In this document: positions 16,343 through 24,100 of the stretch, piece after piece | Position numbering within the stretch: the first letter of the stretch is position 1 | Layout: the number at the start of each line of letters is the position of its first letter | Assembly (NCBI RefSeq): GCF_001704275.1 | Contig: NZ_CP011533.1 | Location: forward strand, 744,001-808,000 | DNA from: Streptomyces noursei ATCC 11455 | GTDB lineage: Bacteria > Actinomycetota > Actinomycetes > Streptomycetales > Streptomycetaceae | DNA: 64,000 nucleotides | Reading direction: 5' to 3' | Made by a program: the position numbers and the translations under genes | Notes under the pieces: generated by a model | Told to the model about the DNA's origin: nothing | Database searches by the model: none | What the model saw: the letters and a program-made list of their open reading frames with translations, nothing else

Positions 16343-17017
16343 ATGCGGTCAGAAATTGATCCAAGTGGCCAGCCCGGCAACGGGGAAAGCACACCGACGG
16401 AGCCGGAACGCTCGCTCATCGAGAAGGTGCGACGGGCCCAGATCATCGAGGCGGCCATCGACGTCATCGCGGTACGGGGGTTCGCGAAGGCGTCGATGGC
16501 ACAGATCGCCGAGCGGGCCGGCGTCAGCAAGGGCGTGATCTCGTATCACTTCGCCGGCAAGAACGAGTTGATCGAGCGGACCGTCGAGCAGATCTACGAC
16601 GGTCTCGGCGCCTTCGTCGCGTCCCGCCTCGCCGGAGAGGGCGAGACCCGCACCGCCGCGTGGCTGCGCATCTACATCGGGTCGCTCGCGGAGCACATGG
16701 CCGACCACCGGACCCAACTCATCGCCCTCGGCGAGATCTTCACGCAGTTCCGCACCGAGAACGGTGAGCTCCGCTACGGCATCGCCTCCAGCGAGTCGCT
16801 CTTCGCCCACCTGGAAGAGGTCTTCCGGGCGGGCCAACAGCGCGGGGAACTGCGCGCGTTCGACGCCCGGGTGATGGCCGTCAGCCTCCAGGCCGCGATC
16901 GACGACATGTTCGCGTACTGGAGCGTCCACCCCGACCACGACCTCGCGGCGCACGCCCGCGAACTCACCGACCTGTTCTGGCACGCCACCAGGGCCGAGG
17001 GTCGGGCCGATTCCTGA
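16343..17017 (+). CDS. TetR-family transcriptional regulator
   Basis: 224 residues. HTH: ASMAQIAERAGVSKGVISYH at about residues 50-69, preceded by RRAQIIEAAIDVIAVRGFAK, the canonical TetR first helix. The C-terminal half (WLRIYIGSLAEHMADHRTQL, DDMFAYWSVHPDHDL) is a TetR ligand-binding domain, often tied to small drugs. The gene is followed after 25 bp by a membrane acyltransferase in the same direction, forming a two-gene unit. Autoregulation through the palindrome directly before its start is likely. Confidence 0.88.
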   Translation: MRSEIDPSGQPGNGESTPTEPERSLIEKVRRAQIIEAAIDVIAVRGFAKASMAQIAERAGVSKGVISYHFAGKNELIERTVEQIYDGLGAFVASRLAGEGETRTAAWLRIYIGSLAEHMADHRTQLIALGEIFTQFRTENGELRYGIASSESLFAHLEEVFRAGQQRGELRAFDARVMAVSLQAAIDDMFAYWSVHPDHDLAAHARELTDLFWHATRAEGRADS

Positions 17018-17042
17018 ACCACACCGAACGGGGGAGAGTTCC

Positions 17043-18233
17043 ATGGCACATGACCTCGGGCGCACGGTGGCGCCCGCCGACACCGCGGGCCCCGCGCGCC
17101 CGCGCCTGTACTACATCGACAATCTACGCATCGCCCTGACGGCCCTGGTGGTGCTGCACCACATCGCCGTCACCTACGGCAACATCCCGGTCTGGTACTA
17201 CACCGAGCCCGCCAAGGACGGGACCGGGCTGATCCTGGACGCCTTCGTCGTGCTCAACCAGGCGTTCTTCATGGGCTTCTTCTTCATGATCGCCGGGTAC
17301 TTCACACCGGCGTCCTTCGACCGCAAGGGCGCGGGCCCCTTCCTCCGGGACCGCCTCAAGCGCCTCGGCATCCCGCTGCTCGCCTTCCTGCTCCTGATAC
17401 GTCCCCTGACGGGCCTCGACGGGTACTTCCAGCTCAAGACGTCCCTCGCCGAGCACGGTGCGTCCCTCCCCTACTGGTTCTACTACCTGGTGAGTTGGGA
17501 CCCGGGCCCGCTGTGGTTCGCGGAAGTACTGCTGGTGTTCGCCGTGCTCTACGCCCTCGTCCGGCGTCGGGCCGCGCGCCGCGCCCAGGTCACGGCCGAC
17601 GCGGCGGCGCCCGGCCGGCCGGCGCCGAGGCCGCTGCGACCGCGCGCCATCGTGCTCTTCACCGTGGCCCTCGCCCTGGCCACCTACGGATGGCGCATCC
17701 TCGTACCGGCCGGTGTCTACGTCCCGGTCCTCGGGCTGCCCACCCCCAGCTATCTCATGCAGTACGCGAGCTTCTTCGTGGTGGGCGTCCTCGCGCACCG
17801 CCGCGGCTGGCCGCAGAGCCTCTCCCGCCGTGCGGGACGGGTGGGCTTCGCCGTCGCGACCGTCGCCACCCTCGCCTACCTCCCGGTCATCGTCACGGCG
17901 AAGACCGGGGCGACCGACGGACACGGCACATGGCAGTCGCTGGCCGCGGCCGCCTGGGAGTCGACGTTCGCGATCGGCATGGTCCTGGGCCTGACCGTGC
18001 TCTTCCGCGAACGCCTCAACCGCCAGGGGCGGAAGGCCGCGTTCCTCTCCCGCCACGCCTTCGGGGTCTACGTCCTCCATGCGCTGGTGCTGGTCGGACT
18101 GGGGCATGCCTTCAGCTGGCTGCACGCGCCGGCCGTCGCCAAGTTCGCCATCGTCGCCGTGGTCGCGCTCCCGCTGTGCTGGGCCGTGGCCTATCTGGTC
18201 CGCCGGCTACCGCGGGCCGACCGGGTGCTCTAG
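17043..18233 (+). CDS. Integral membrane acyltransferase (acyltransferase 3 family)
   Basis: 396 residues with about ten membrane segments. The N-terminal YYIDNLRIALTALVVLHHI carries the family-typical D-x-x-R and the conserved His pair of acyltransferase 3 proteins (OafA/NodX type), followed by FFMIAGYFTP and GPLWFAEVLLVFAVLYAL. The final helix contains HAFGVYVLHALVLVGLG. These enzymes transfer acetyl or other acyl groups to carbohydrates or lipids across the membrane. A GGGGGAG ribosome site lies 5' of ATG 17043. It sits in an operon with the upstream TetR gene, pointing to inducible envelope or product modification. The acceptor is unknown. Confidence 0.85.
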   Translation: MAHDLGRTVAPADTAGPARPRLYYIDNLRIALTALVVLHHIAVTYGNIPVWYYTEPAKDGTGLILDAFVVLNQAFFMGFFFMIAGYFTPASFDRKGAGPFLRDRLKRLGIPLLAFLLLIRPLTGLDGYFQLKTSLAEHGASLPYWFYYLVSWDPGPLWFAEVLLVFAVLYALVRRRAARRAQVTADAAAPGRPAPRPLRPRAIVLFTVALALATYGWRILVPAGVYVPVLGLPTPSYLMQYASFFVVGVLAHRRGWPQSLSRRAGRVGFAVATVATLAYLPVIVTAKTGATDGHGTWQSLAAAAWESTFAIGMVLGLTVLFRERLNRQGRKAAFLSRHAFGVYVLHALVLVGLGHAFSWLHAPAVAKFAIVAVVALPLCWAVAYLVRRLPRADRVL

Positions 18234-18936
18234 GACGACGTCGACGAGCCTGCCGGGGACCCGTTCCCGGCAGGCTCGTCGCGGCTGCGGCGCCCACCGC
18301 ACCCCTGCCGACCCGACTCGTTCCGCTCCGCGTCCCGCCGCGACGACGCACCGCCAGCCATGCCGCTCCCGCCCCCGCGCAGGCGAGCGCGGTCACGGCG
18401 AGCACCGGGCCGCCGTAGGTCACCGCGCGCCGCAGCATCGGCGCGGCCGCGTACCCGGTGCCGGCCTCGGCGCCGGCCCACAGCGGGGCGGCCAGGGCGC
18501 TGTACGGGGCGATGCGGCGATAGGGCAGGCGGGTCGCGCCGGCCAGGTGCGGCATCAGGGTGCGGAGCACGGGAACGAAGCGGCCCAGGAAGACGGCCTG
18601 CCCGCCGCGGCGGTCCATCAGCGCCCGGGCGCGCCGCCACGCGGCGGCGGGCACGCGGCGTCCGACGCGTCCGACGCGTAGCCGGTCGGTCAGCAGGCGC
18701 CCGGTGCGATGGGCGAGGAAGTCGCCCGCCAGCACGGCGCAGGCGGCGGTCGCGATGACGAGGGGCAGGTGCAGATACCCGGTGCGGGCCAGCGCGCCGG
18801 CGCTGAGCAGCAGCGTGAGGGTGGGCACGAACGCGCCGATGAGCAGCACCGATTCGGTCAGCACGGCGGCGGCCAGCACGGCATAGGCGGCGGTCGCGCT
18901 GGGCAGGTGGCCCACCGCGTCGAGCGACGGGGTCAT
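18112..18936 (-). CDS. DedA-family membrane protein with a run-on C-terminus
   Basis: 274 residues. The first about 200 form a DedA/SNARE-associated (VTT) protein: TESVLLIGAFVPTLTLLLSAG, ATAACAVLAGDFLAHRTGRL and the signature GRFVPVLRTLMPHLAGATRL with a conserved Arg-Pro. DedA proteins act in lipid flipping and envelope homeostasis. It overlaps the upstream methyltransferase stop by ATGA. Oddity: the frame continues through the 15-bp hairpin at 18243-18280 and 122 bp into the convergent acyltransferase gene; the last 70 residues are Arg/Pro-rich without family character. A normal DedA would end near 18,300, so a lost stop or small frameshift is likely. Confidence 0.75.
   Translation of the reverse strand: MTPSLDAVGHLPSATAAYAVLAAAVLTESVLLIGAFVPTLTLLLSAGALARTGYLHLPLVIATAACAVLAGDFLAHRTGRLLTDRLRVGRVGRRVPAAAWRRARALMDRRGGQAVFLGRFVPVLRTLMPHLAGATRLPYRRIAPYSALAAPLWAGAEAGTGYAAAPMLRRAVTYGGPVLAVTALACAGAGAAWLAVRRRGGTRSGTSRVGRGAVGAAAATSLPGTGPRQARRRRPRAPGRPAVAGGPDRPRPSTAGARPRRRWRTWRRPARAAS
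18243..18280. terminator. Strong hairpin terminator inside the run-on end of the dedA-like ORF
   Basis: Perfect 15-bp stem (18243-18257 with 18266-18280) and 8-nt loop, 10 bp past the acyltransferase stop at 18233. It is the natural end of both convergent transcripts. Confidence 0.85.
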
Positions 18937-19700
18937 CGGCGGGCTCCGGTCGCGGCGGGCCGCGGCACCGGGAGGGCGGGGAGGGGGCGTCGGAGTTGCC
19001 AGACCCTCGCCGGGGGCAGGTTGACCCAGATCGTGCGGCAGTCCGTGGCGTAGCGGCGCTGGTAGGCGTCCATGACCTCGTCGACGGCTCGGTGCCGACG
19101 GGCCTGGGACGATGCGGCCAGGAGGGCGCGGGCCTTGCGGGTGCCGCGGTAGGCGAAGTAGGTGAGGGTGCCGCCGGGGCGGAGCAGCTCCAGATACCGG
19201 TTCATGATCGTCTCCACCTGATCGGGAGCGAAGTTGGTCAGGGGCAGGCCGGAGACGATGACGTCGTAGCGCCGGGTGACGTCCAGGCGCTCGACGCCGG
19301 TGTGGTGGACGTGGACCCGTGCGGGTGCGTCGGCGGGTTGGGGAGCGGTGGCGACGAGGTGCCTCAGGCGGGCGGCGAAGCGGGGGTTGGCCTCGACGAC
19401 GTCCAGGCGACTGCCCGCCGGCAGACGGGCGATCACGGCGCGGGTGACCGCTCCGGTACCGGCCCCCGCCTCCAGGACGGTCAGTGGTTGCGGCGCCCGG
19501 GCGCGCACCGGGGCGGTCAGCGCGCGGGCCAGGGCCCTGCCGCTGGGGGCCACGGCGCCGGTGGTGCGCATGTCGCGGACGGCTTCGAGCAGGAACACCC
19601 CGCTCTCGGCGAAGCGTCGGGCCGGAAGCCGGTCGGGCGAGCGGTCCGGCGAGCCGCCGGGCGAAGGGACACGGGCGGAGGAGGAGATCCGGGATTCCAT
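18933..19700 (-). CDS. SAM-dependent methyltransferase (phospholipid N-methyltransferase-like)
   Basis: 255 residues from ATG 19700. Rossmann motif I is VLEAGAGTGAVTRAVIARLP, motif II an acidic VVEANPRF, and motif IV VSGLPLTNF, the N/S-G-L-P-x-x-x-F pattern of PmtA-type and rRNA-dimethylase-like class I methyltransferases; ELLRPGGTLTYFAYRG is the post-motif. The neighbour is a DedA-type lipid-envelope protein, translationally coupled, which fits methylation of a membrane lipid head group; this is inference. An ATG at 19877 would add 59 residues over the divergent promoter region and is rejected. Divergent to a histidine kinase gene. Confidence 0.75.
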   Translation of the reverse strand: MESRISSSARVPSPGGSPDRSPDRLPARRFAESGVFLLEAVRDMRTTGAVAPSGRALARALTAPVRARAPQPLTVLEAGAGTGAVTRAVIARLPAGSRLDVVEANPRFAARLRHLVATAPQPADAPARVHVHHTGVERLDVTRRYDVIVSGLPLTNFAPDQVETIMNRYLELLRPGGTLTYFAYRGTRKARALLAASSQARRHRAVDEVMDAYQRRYATDCRTIWVNLPPARVWQLRRPLPALPVPRPAATGARR

Positions 19701-19819
19701 GACGGCGACGCTAGGGAGCCCCCGCGGCCGACGGACCCGCCGTTGTGCGACGGCGGCATCGACGAAAGTAGGGGGTCGCGACGGCGGATCGTCGCAAGTG
19801 GCGTGCTCCGCCGGCCACT

Positions 19820-19825
19820 TAGGAT
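19820..19825 (+). promoter_or_regulatory. Candidate -10 (TAGGAT) of a leaderless histidine kinase transcript
   Basis: TANNNT hexamer with 6 nt to the ATG at 19832 and no Shine-Dalgarno in between. Confidence 0.45.
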
Positions 19826-19831
19826 TTCGGA

Positions 19832-21001
19832 ATGAGCCGGAGAGAGCGCCCGGGGTCGGGAGGGAGCGGGGCCCCACGGTGGATCGCCTATGGGCGGTCC
19901 GCTCTCGTGGTGCTGCTGACGTTCGACTCGGTGCACCACGGTGCCCTGGCCGCCGGCGGGCGGTATCTGGCCCTGTGCCCGGCCGCCGGGGTGCTGTGCG
20001 GACTGGTCGTGCTGGTACGGGGGTTGCCCTGGCCGACCGCGCCCCTGGTGACCACCGCGGCGGTGGCCTGGTGGGGCGCGCCGATCCTGCCGCTGCTGCT
20101 CGTCGCCCTGTTCGACCTGGCCGCGCAGCGCCGCGCCTGGGTGGCGGTGGGCTGCTCCGTCGCCGCGCTCGGTGTCAACTTCGTCCGGACCCCGGAGTTC
20201 TCGCTGTGGAATCCGCAGCAGTACGGCGGCACGCTGTTCCTGCTGCTGGCCGTGGTCGGCGGGTTGTGGGCGGGCCACCGGCGCCGCCTGGTGCGGGCAC
20301 TCAACACGCAGGTCGAACACCTGCGGATCGAGCGGGAGTTGCGCGAGGAGGCAGCGCGTGCGGCCGAACGTTCCCGGATCGCCGCGGAGATGCACGACGT
20401 GCTGGCCCACCGCCTGAGCCTGATCGCCCTGCACTCCGGCGTCCTGACCACCAGGACCGACGCGTTGCCCGCCCAGGTCGGCCAGCGGCTCGCGCTGCTG
20501 CGGACCGCCTCCACCGAGGCGCTGGCGGACCTGCGCGATGTGCTCGGCGTGCTCCGCGACCCGGATTCCGCCCGGGCCGCCACCGCCCCGGCGCCCGTCC
20601 TGCGCGGGGTGGACGCGCTGGTCGAACAGGCCCGCGCCGCCGGGCAGCAGGTCGCGGTGCACGTCGACGGCCGCCCCGAACAGGCGCCCGCCACCCACCG
20701 ACTGGCCGTCCACCGCCTGGTCCAGGAAGCGCTGACCAACGTCCGCAAGCACGCCGACGGCGCCCCGGTGACCCTCCGCATCGCCTACCGACCACCCGCC
20801 ACCACCGTGGAGGTCGTCAACGCCCCGGGCCCCCGGAGCCCGGATGCCGTCGCCTCCGGGTTCGGGCTCGTCGGCCTGCGCGAGCGCGTGACGGCACTCG
20901 GCGGCGAACTGCACGCCGGGCCCGGCGACAGCGGTGCCTGGCGGCTGGCCGCCCGCATTCCCCATCCGTCCGGCAACGAGCAGAACGGCACCCGCACATG
21001 A
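19832..21001 (+). CDS. Two-component sensor histidine kinase (NarL/DesK type)
   Basis: 389 residues. About five N-terminal membrane segments (residues about 20-145) replace a periplasmic sensor domain; then a short coiled coil (VEHLRIERELREEAARAAER) leads to the HisKA_3 dimerisation box with phospho-acceptor H188 in RSRIAAEMHDVLAHRLSLIA. The ATPase domain shows the N-box VQEALTNVRKHADG and the G-box SGFGLVGLRERVTALGG. The stop overlaps the response regulator start (ATGA), so the two are translationally coupled. The stimulus is unknown; the divergent methyltransferase-DedA pair is a plausible target. Confidence 0.92.
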   Translation: MSRRERPGSGGSGAPRWIAYGRSALVVLLTFDSVHHGALAAGGRYLALCPAAGVLCGLVVLVRGLPWPTAPLVTTAAVAWWGAPILPLLLVALFDLAAQRRAWVAVGCSVAALGVNFVRTPEFSLWNPQQYGGTLFLLLAVVGGLWAGHRRRLVRALNTQVEHLRIERELREEAARAAERSRIAAEMHDVLAHRLSLIALHSGVLTTRTDALPAQVGQRLALLRTASTEALADLRDVLGVLRDPDSARAATAPAPVLRGVDALVEQARAAGQQVAVHVDGRPEQAPATHRLAVHRLVQEALTNVRKHADGAPVTLRIAYRPPATTVEVVNAPGPRSPDAVASGFGLVGLRERVTALGGELHAGPGDSGAWRLAARIPHPSGNEQNGTRT

Positions 21002-21648
21002 TCCGCGCCATGATCGTCGACGACGATGCCCTGGTCCGCCTGGGTCTGGCCGACCTCCTCGACGGCGATGCCGGCATCGAGGTGGTCGCCCAGGCGTCCG
21101 ACGGCCTGCACGCCGTCGAGCAGGCCACCGCCCACCGCGTCGACGTCGCCCTGGTCGACGTGCGCATGCCGCGCATGGACGGCATCGCCGCCACCGCCCG
21201 GCTGCGCGCCCTCCCCCACCCGCCGAAGGTGATCACCCTGACCACCTTCGATCTCGACGACTACGTCTACAACGCCCTCGCCGCCGGCGCCGACGGCTTC
21301 CTCCTCAAGGACACCGAACCGGCCGAGATCCTGCGCGCCGTGCACCTCGTGGCCGGCGGCTCCGCCATGCTCCATCCCGCCGCGGCCCGTCGGGTGATCG
21401 ACCGCTTCCACGCCACCGGTCGGCCGCAGGCGACCGCCGCCCGGGCCCGCGTCGGCCGGTTGACCCCGCGCGAACACGACGTGCTGGCGCTGCTCGCCGA
21501 GGGCGGTACCAACGCCGACATCGCCGCCCGTCTGGGCATGCGCGAAAGCACCGTCAAGGCCCATGTCAGCCGCGTCCTGGCCGCGTTGGAGGTCACCAAC
21601 CGCGTGCAGGCCGCCCTGCTGGCCCGCGACGCCGGTCTCACGACCTGA
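20998..21648 (+). CDS. LuxR/NarL-family response regulator
   Basis: 216 residues. Receiver domain: acidic pair IVDDDALVR, phospho-acceptor D54 in VALVDVRMPRMDG, conserved Thr in ITLTTFD and Lys in GFLLKDTEP. C-terminal GerE-type HTH: LTPREHDVLALLAEGGTNAD followed by MRESTVKAHVSRVLAALEV. It is the cognate partner of the upstream kinase by overlap of start and stop. Converges on a TetR gene at 21713 after a 64-bp gap. Confidence 0.94.
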   Translation: MIRAMIVDDDALVRLGLADLLDGDAGIEVVAQASDGLHAVEQATAHRVDVALVDVRMPRMDGIAATARLRALPHPPKVITLTTFDLDDYVYNALAAGADGFLLKDTEPAEILRAVHLVAGGSAMLHPAAARRVIDRFHATGRPQATAARARVGRLTPREHDVLALLAEGGTNADIAARLGMRESTVKAHVSRVLAALEVTNRVQAALLARDAGLTT

Positions 21649-21712
21649 CCGGCGACGCGGGCAGGCGTGCGACGGTCTCCGCTCGCCGGACGGTTCGGCC
21701 CCGCCGTCGTCG

Positions 21713-22306
21713 TCAACTGCCTCCGGCGTCCCGCCCCGCGACGGGCCTCAGCCCGTCCAGGGTGAGGTCGAGGAGGCGTTCGGCCTGGCCCCGTTGGTCG
21801 GGCTGCGCCGAGGTGAGGGCGATGCCGGCGAGGGCGGCGAACATGTCGGTCGGGCGGATGTCCGTGCGGATCACGCCGGCTGCCGTTCCGGCGTCCATGA
21901 GGGAGCACAGGGCGCCCTGGATCATCTCGCGGCTGTCGGCGTAGGGATTGGCCCCGGCGGCGATGACGGCGCGCAGGGCGTCGGCCATGCCGAGCTTGGC
22001 GGTGGCGTAGTCGATGAAGCGTCGCGTCCAGGCGCGCAGTGCCTGATCGGGCGGCATGGTCGCCAGCAGGCCGGGGACGGCGTCGCACAGTCGGGCGACC
22101 TCGTTGCGGTAGGCCGCTTCGATCAGGGCCTCCCGGGTCGGGAAGTTCCGGTACAGCGTGCCGCTTCCCACGCCCGCTTCCCTGGCGATGCGTTCGAGGT
22201 GCGCGTCCAGTCCGTCCTCGGTGAACACCCGCACCGCCGCGGCCAGGATCTTCTCCCGGTTGCGCTGGGCATCGGCCCGCAGCGGGCGTTCCGCGGCTCG
22301 TGCCAT
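21713..22306 (-). CDS. TetR-family transcriptional regulator divergent from an SDR gene
   Basis: 197 residues from ATG 22306, which has an AAGGAG ribosome site about 6 nt upstream; an in-frame ATG at 22390 would include the operator region and is rejected. HTH: AHLERIAREAGVGSGTLYRN. The C-terminal part (LRAWTRRFIDYATAKLGMAD, GAALCSLMDAGTAAGVIRTD-like segment) is the TetR_C_33-like domain found in repressors of SDR, NAD(P)-binding or stress genes. Two related imperfect palindromes sit between it and the SDR gene, so repression of both directions is expected. Confidence 0.9.
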   Translation of the reverse strand: MARAAERPLRADAQRNREKILAAAVRVFTEDGLDAHLERIAREAGVGSGTLYRNFPTREALIEAAYRNEVARLCDAVPGLLATMPPDQALRAWTRRFIDYATAKLGMADALRAVIAAGANPYADSREMIQGALCSLMDAGTAAGVIRTDIRPTDMFAALAGIALTSAQPDQRGQAERLLDLTLDGLRPVAGRDAGGS

Positions 22307-22334
22307 CGGTCGCTCCTTCTCTTCGACGGTTGCC

Positions 22335-22388
22335 AAATGGAGGCATCCCCACTTAGCGTTCGGGCGAAGTGGCGGAGCCTCCACTTTC
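22335..22388. promoter_or_regulatory. Two tandem imperfect palindromes, likely TetR operators
   Basis: Downstream site 22367-22386 reads AAGTGGCGGAGCCTCCACTT (16 of 20 positions symmetric). A related site AAATGGAGGCATCCCCACTT occupies 22335-22354. Centres are 32 bp apart, about three helical turns, in the TetR-SDR divergent promoter region. Confidence 0.6.
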
Positions 22389-22449
22389 ACTCTAGGCCAT
22401 GGGAACGGTCCGCCCTGCCCACACTCCTCCTGCGAAAGGGCTGTTCATC

Positions 22450-23184
22450 ATGTCGGGAATCCAAGGCAAGGTCGTGGCGATCACCGGCGCCAGCAGCGGC
22501 ATCGGCGAGGCGACGGCGCTCCTGCTCGCCGAGCGCGGCGCACGGGTCGTCCTCGGGGCGCGTCGTTCGGAGCGCCTCGCGGCACTGACCGCCCGCATCG
22601 GGGCATCCGGCGGCGAAGCCGCCTGGACCTGCACGGACGTGACGCGCCGTGCGGACCTGACCCAACTCGTCGAGCTGGCCCGGGACCGCTACGGCCGGCT
22701 CGACGTCCTCGTCAGCAACGCCGGGGTCGGCCCGATCTCCGCCCTGGACCACCTGCGCGTCGAGGACTGGGAGCAGATGATCGACGTCAACTTCAAAGGC
22801 GTGCTGTACGGAATCGCCGCCGCCCTGCCCGTCTTCCGGGAACAGGGCTTCGGGCACTTCGTCAACACCGTGTCCACCGCAGGGCTGCGCATCGTGCCGC
22901 TCCAGTCCGTGTACGCAGCCACGAAGAACGCCGTCCGCACCGTCTCCGAGGGCCTGCGCCAGGAAGCCGGCGACAGCCTGCGGGTCACCGTCGTCTCACC
23001 GGGCCTCGTCCGCACGGACTTCGCGGATCACCTCGAACCGCAGGTGAAGGCCCAGATCCTCGACAGGTTGGACCAGGCCGGCCTCTCGCCCGACGCGGTG
23101 GCCCGCGCCATCGCCTTCGCCGTCGAGCAGCCGGACGGCGTCGACGTCGGAGACATCGTCGTCCGTCCCACGGCCCAGAACTGA
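22450..23184 (+). CDS. Short-chain dehydrogenase/reductase (SDR)
   Basis: 244 residues. Classical SDR: cofactor loop TGASSGIG (residues 12-19), ARRSERL consistent with NADP preference, NAGVG, the catalytic Ser in NTVSTAG and the Y-x-x-x-K pair in VYAATKNAVRTVSEGL, then PGLVRTDF. The start at 22450 has a GAAAGGG ribosome site; an in-frame ATG at 22399 overlaps the operator region. It oxidises or reduces a small alcohol/ketone, often xenobiotic; expression is probably controlled by the divergent TetR protein. Confidence 0.9.
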   Translation: MSGIQGKVVAITGASSGIGEATALLLAERGARVVLGARRSERLAALTARIGASGGEAAWTCTDVTRRADLTQLVELARDRYGRLDVLVSNAGVGPISALDHLRVEDWEQMIDVNFKGVLYGIAAALPVFREQGFGHFVNTVSTAGLRIVPLQSVYAATKNAVRTVSEGLRQEAGDSLRVTVVSPGLVRTDFADHLEPQVKAQILDRLDQAGLSPDAVARAIAFAVEQPDGVDVGDIVVRPTAQN

Positions 23185-23306
23185 GACGGGGGCAGGTGGG
23201 ACGGTTCCGGGAACGGCCGTCACCGCGGACTGGACGCGGGGTACGCCGCGGTGGCCGGGCCGTGGCTGGTGAACTTGCTCGCGGCCGCACCGCAACCGCC
23301 CTGCGG

Positions 23307-23312
23307 TAAAGT
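23307..23312 (+). promoter_or_regulatory. Candidate -10 (TAAAGT) for the dual-MerR gene
   Basis: TANNNT hexamer 9 nt before the GTG start at 23322, without a Shine-Dalgarno; leaderless or near-leaderless transcript. Confidence 0.4.
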
Positions 23313-23321
23313 CTCCGCACG

Positions 23322-24041
23322 GTGATCACCTTGCGACCCACTGACCTCGCACGCGAGCACGGCATCTCCGCCCAGGCGGTCCGCAACTACGAGCGGGACG
23401 GGTTCCTGCCACCCGCCGAGCGCACCCGCAGCGGCTACCGGATCTACACCGCGGTGCACGCGGCAGCGCTCCGCGCCTTCCTCGCGCTCGTCCCGGCCTA
23501 CGGGCATGCGACCGGCGGCCAGATCATGCACGCACTGCACCGGGACGCGCTCGACGACGCCCTGACGCTCATCGATCGGGGTCATCACCAATTGCTCCGG
23601 GACCGGGAGACGCTGGACGCGGTGCGCAAGGCGGTGGATCACCTGACCGCGGCGTCCGACGCCGCGAAAGCACCCGCCGGAGCCCTCGCGGCACCCGCCG
23701 AGGCCCGGACCATCGGCGAACTCGCGCACCGGCTCGGTGTCACGCCCGCGACCCTGCGCAAGTGGGAGAGCGCCGGCATCCTCGTCCCGGCACGGGACCG
23801 CGTGACCGGATACCGCCTCTTTCGCGCGGGCGACATCCGCGACGCGGAGCTCGCCCATCTTCTCCGGCGCGGGGGCTATCCGCTGGACCACATCTCCACC
23901 GTGGTCCAGCGGATCCGCACCGCCGGCGGCACCGACACACTGGCCGATGCCCTGGACGACTGGCAGCGGAAGCTGACCGCGCGGGGCCTGGCCATGCTCG
24001 GCGCGTCCGCGCTGCTCGACGCGTACCTGCGCGTGCGCTGA
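23322..24041 (+). CDS. TioE-like regulator with two MerR-type HTH domains
   Basis: 239 residues starting with GTG. Two MerR winged-helix units occur in one chain: residues about 4-70 (LAREHGISAQAVRNYERDGF, then RTRSGYRIYTAVHAAAL) and about 130-200 (IGELAHRLGVTPATLRKWES, then RVTGYRLFRAGDIRDAELAHLL). This duplicated layout is that of the TioE family, named from the thiocoraline locus. There is no cysteine-rich metal loop, so metal sensing is unlikely. Its target is unknown; it stands alone between the SDR gene and a convergent secreted protein gene. Confidence 0.85.
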   Translation: MITLRPTDLAREHGISAQAVRNYERDGFLPPAERTRSGYRIYTAVHAAALRAFLALVPAYGHATGGQIMHALHRDALDDALTLIDRGHHQLLRDRETLDAVRKAVDHLTAASDAAKAPAGALAAPAEARTIGELAHRLGVTPATLRKWESAGILVPARDRVTGYRLFRAGDIRDAELAHLLRRGGYPLDHISTVVQRIRTAGGTDTLADALDDWQRKLTARGLAMLGASALLDAYLRVR

Positions 24042-24059
24042 CGGGGCAGTGCCGGCGGT

Positions 24060-24093
24060 GGTCGCCGGGCACGGCGCGGCGCGCCCGGCGACC
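24060..24093. terminator. Bidirectional hairpin terminator
   Basis: Perfect 11-bp stem (24060-24070 with 24083-24093) and 12-nt loop in the 59-bp gap between convergent stops at 24041 and 24101. Confidence 0.75.
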
Positions 24094-24100
24094 GACCGGT

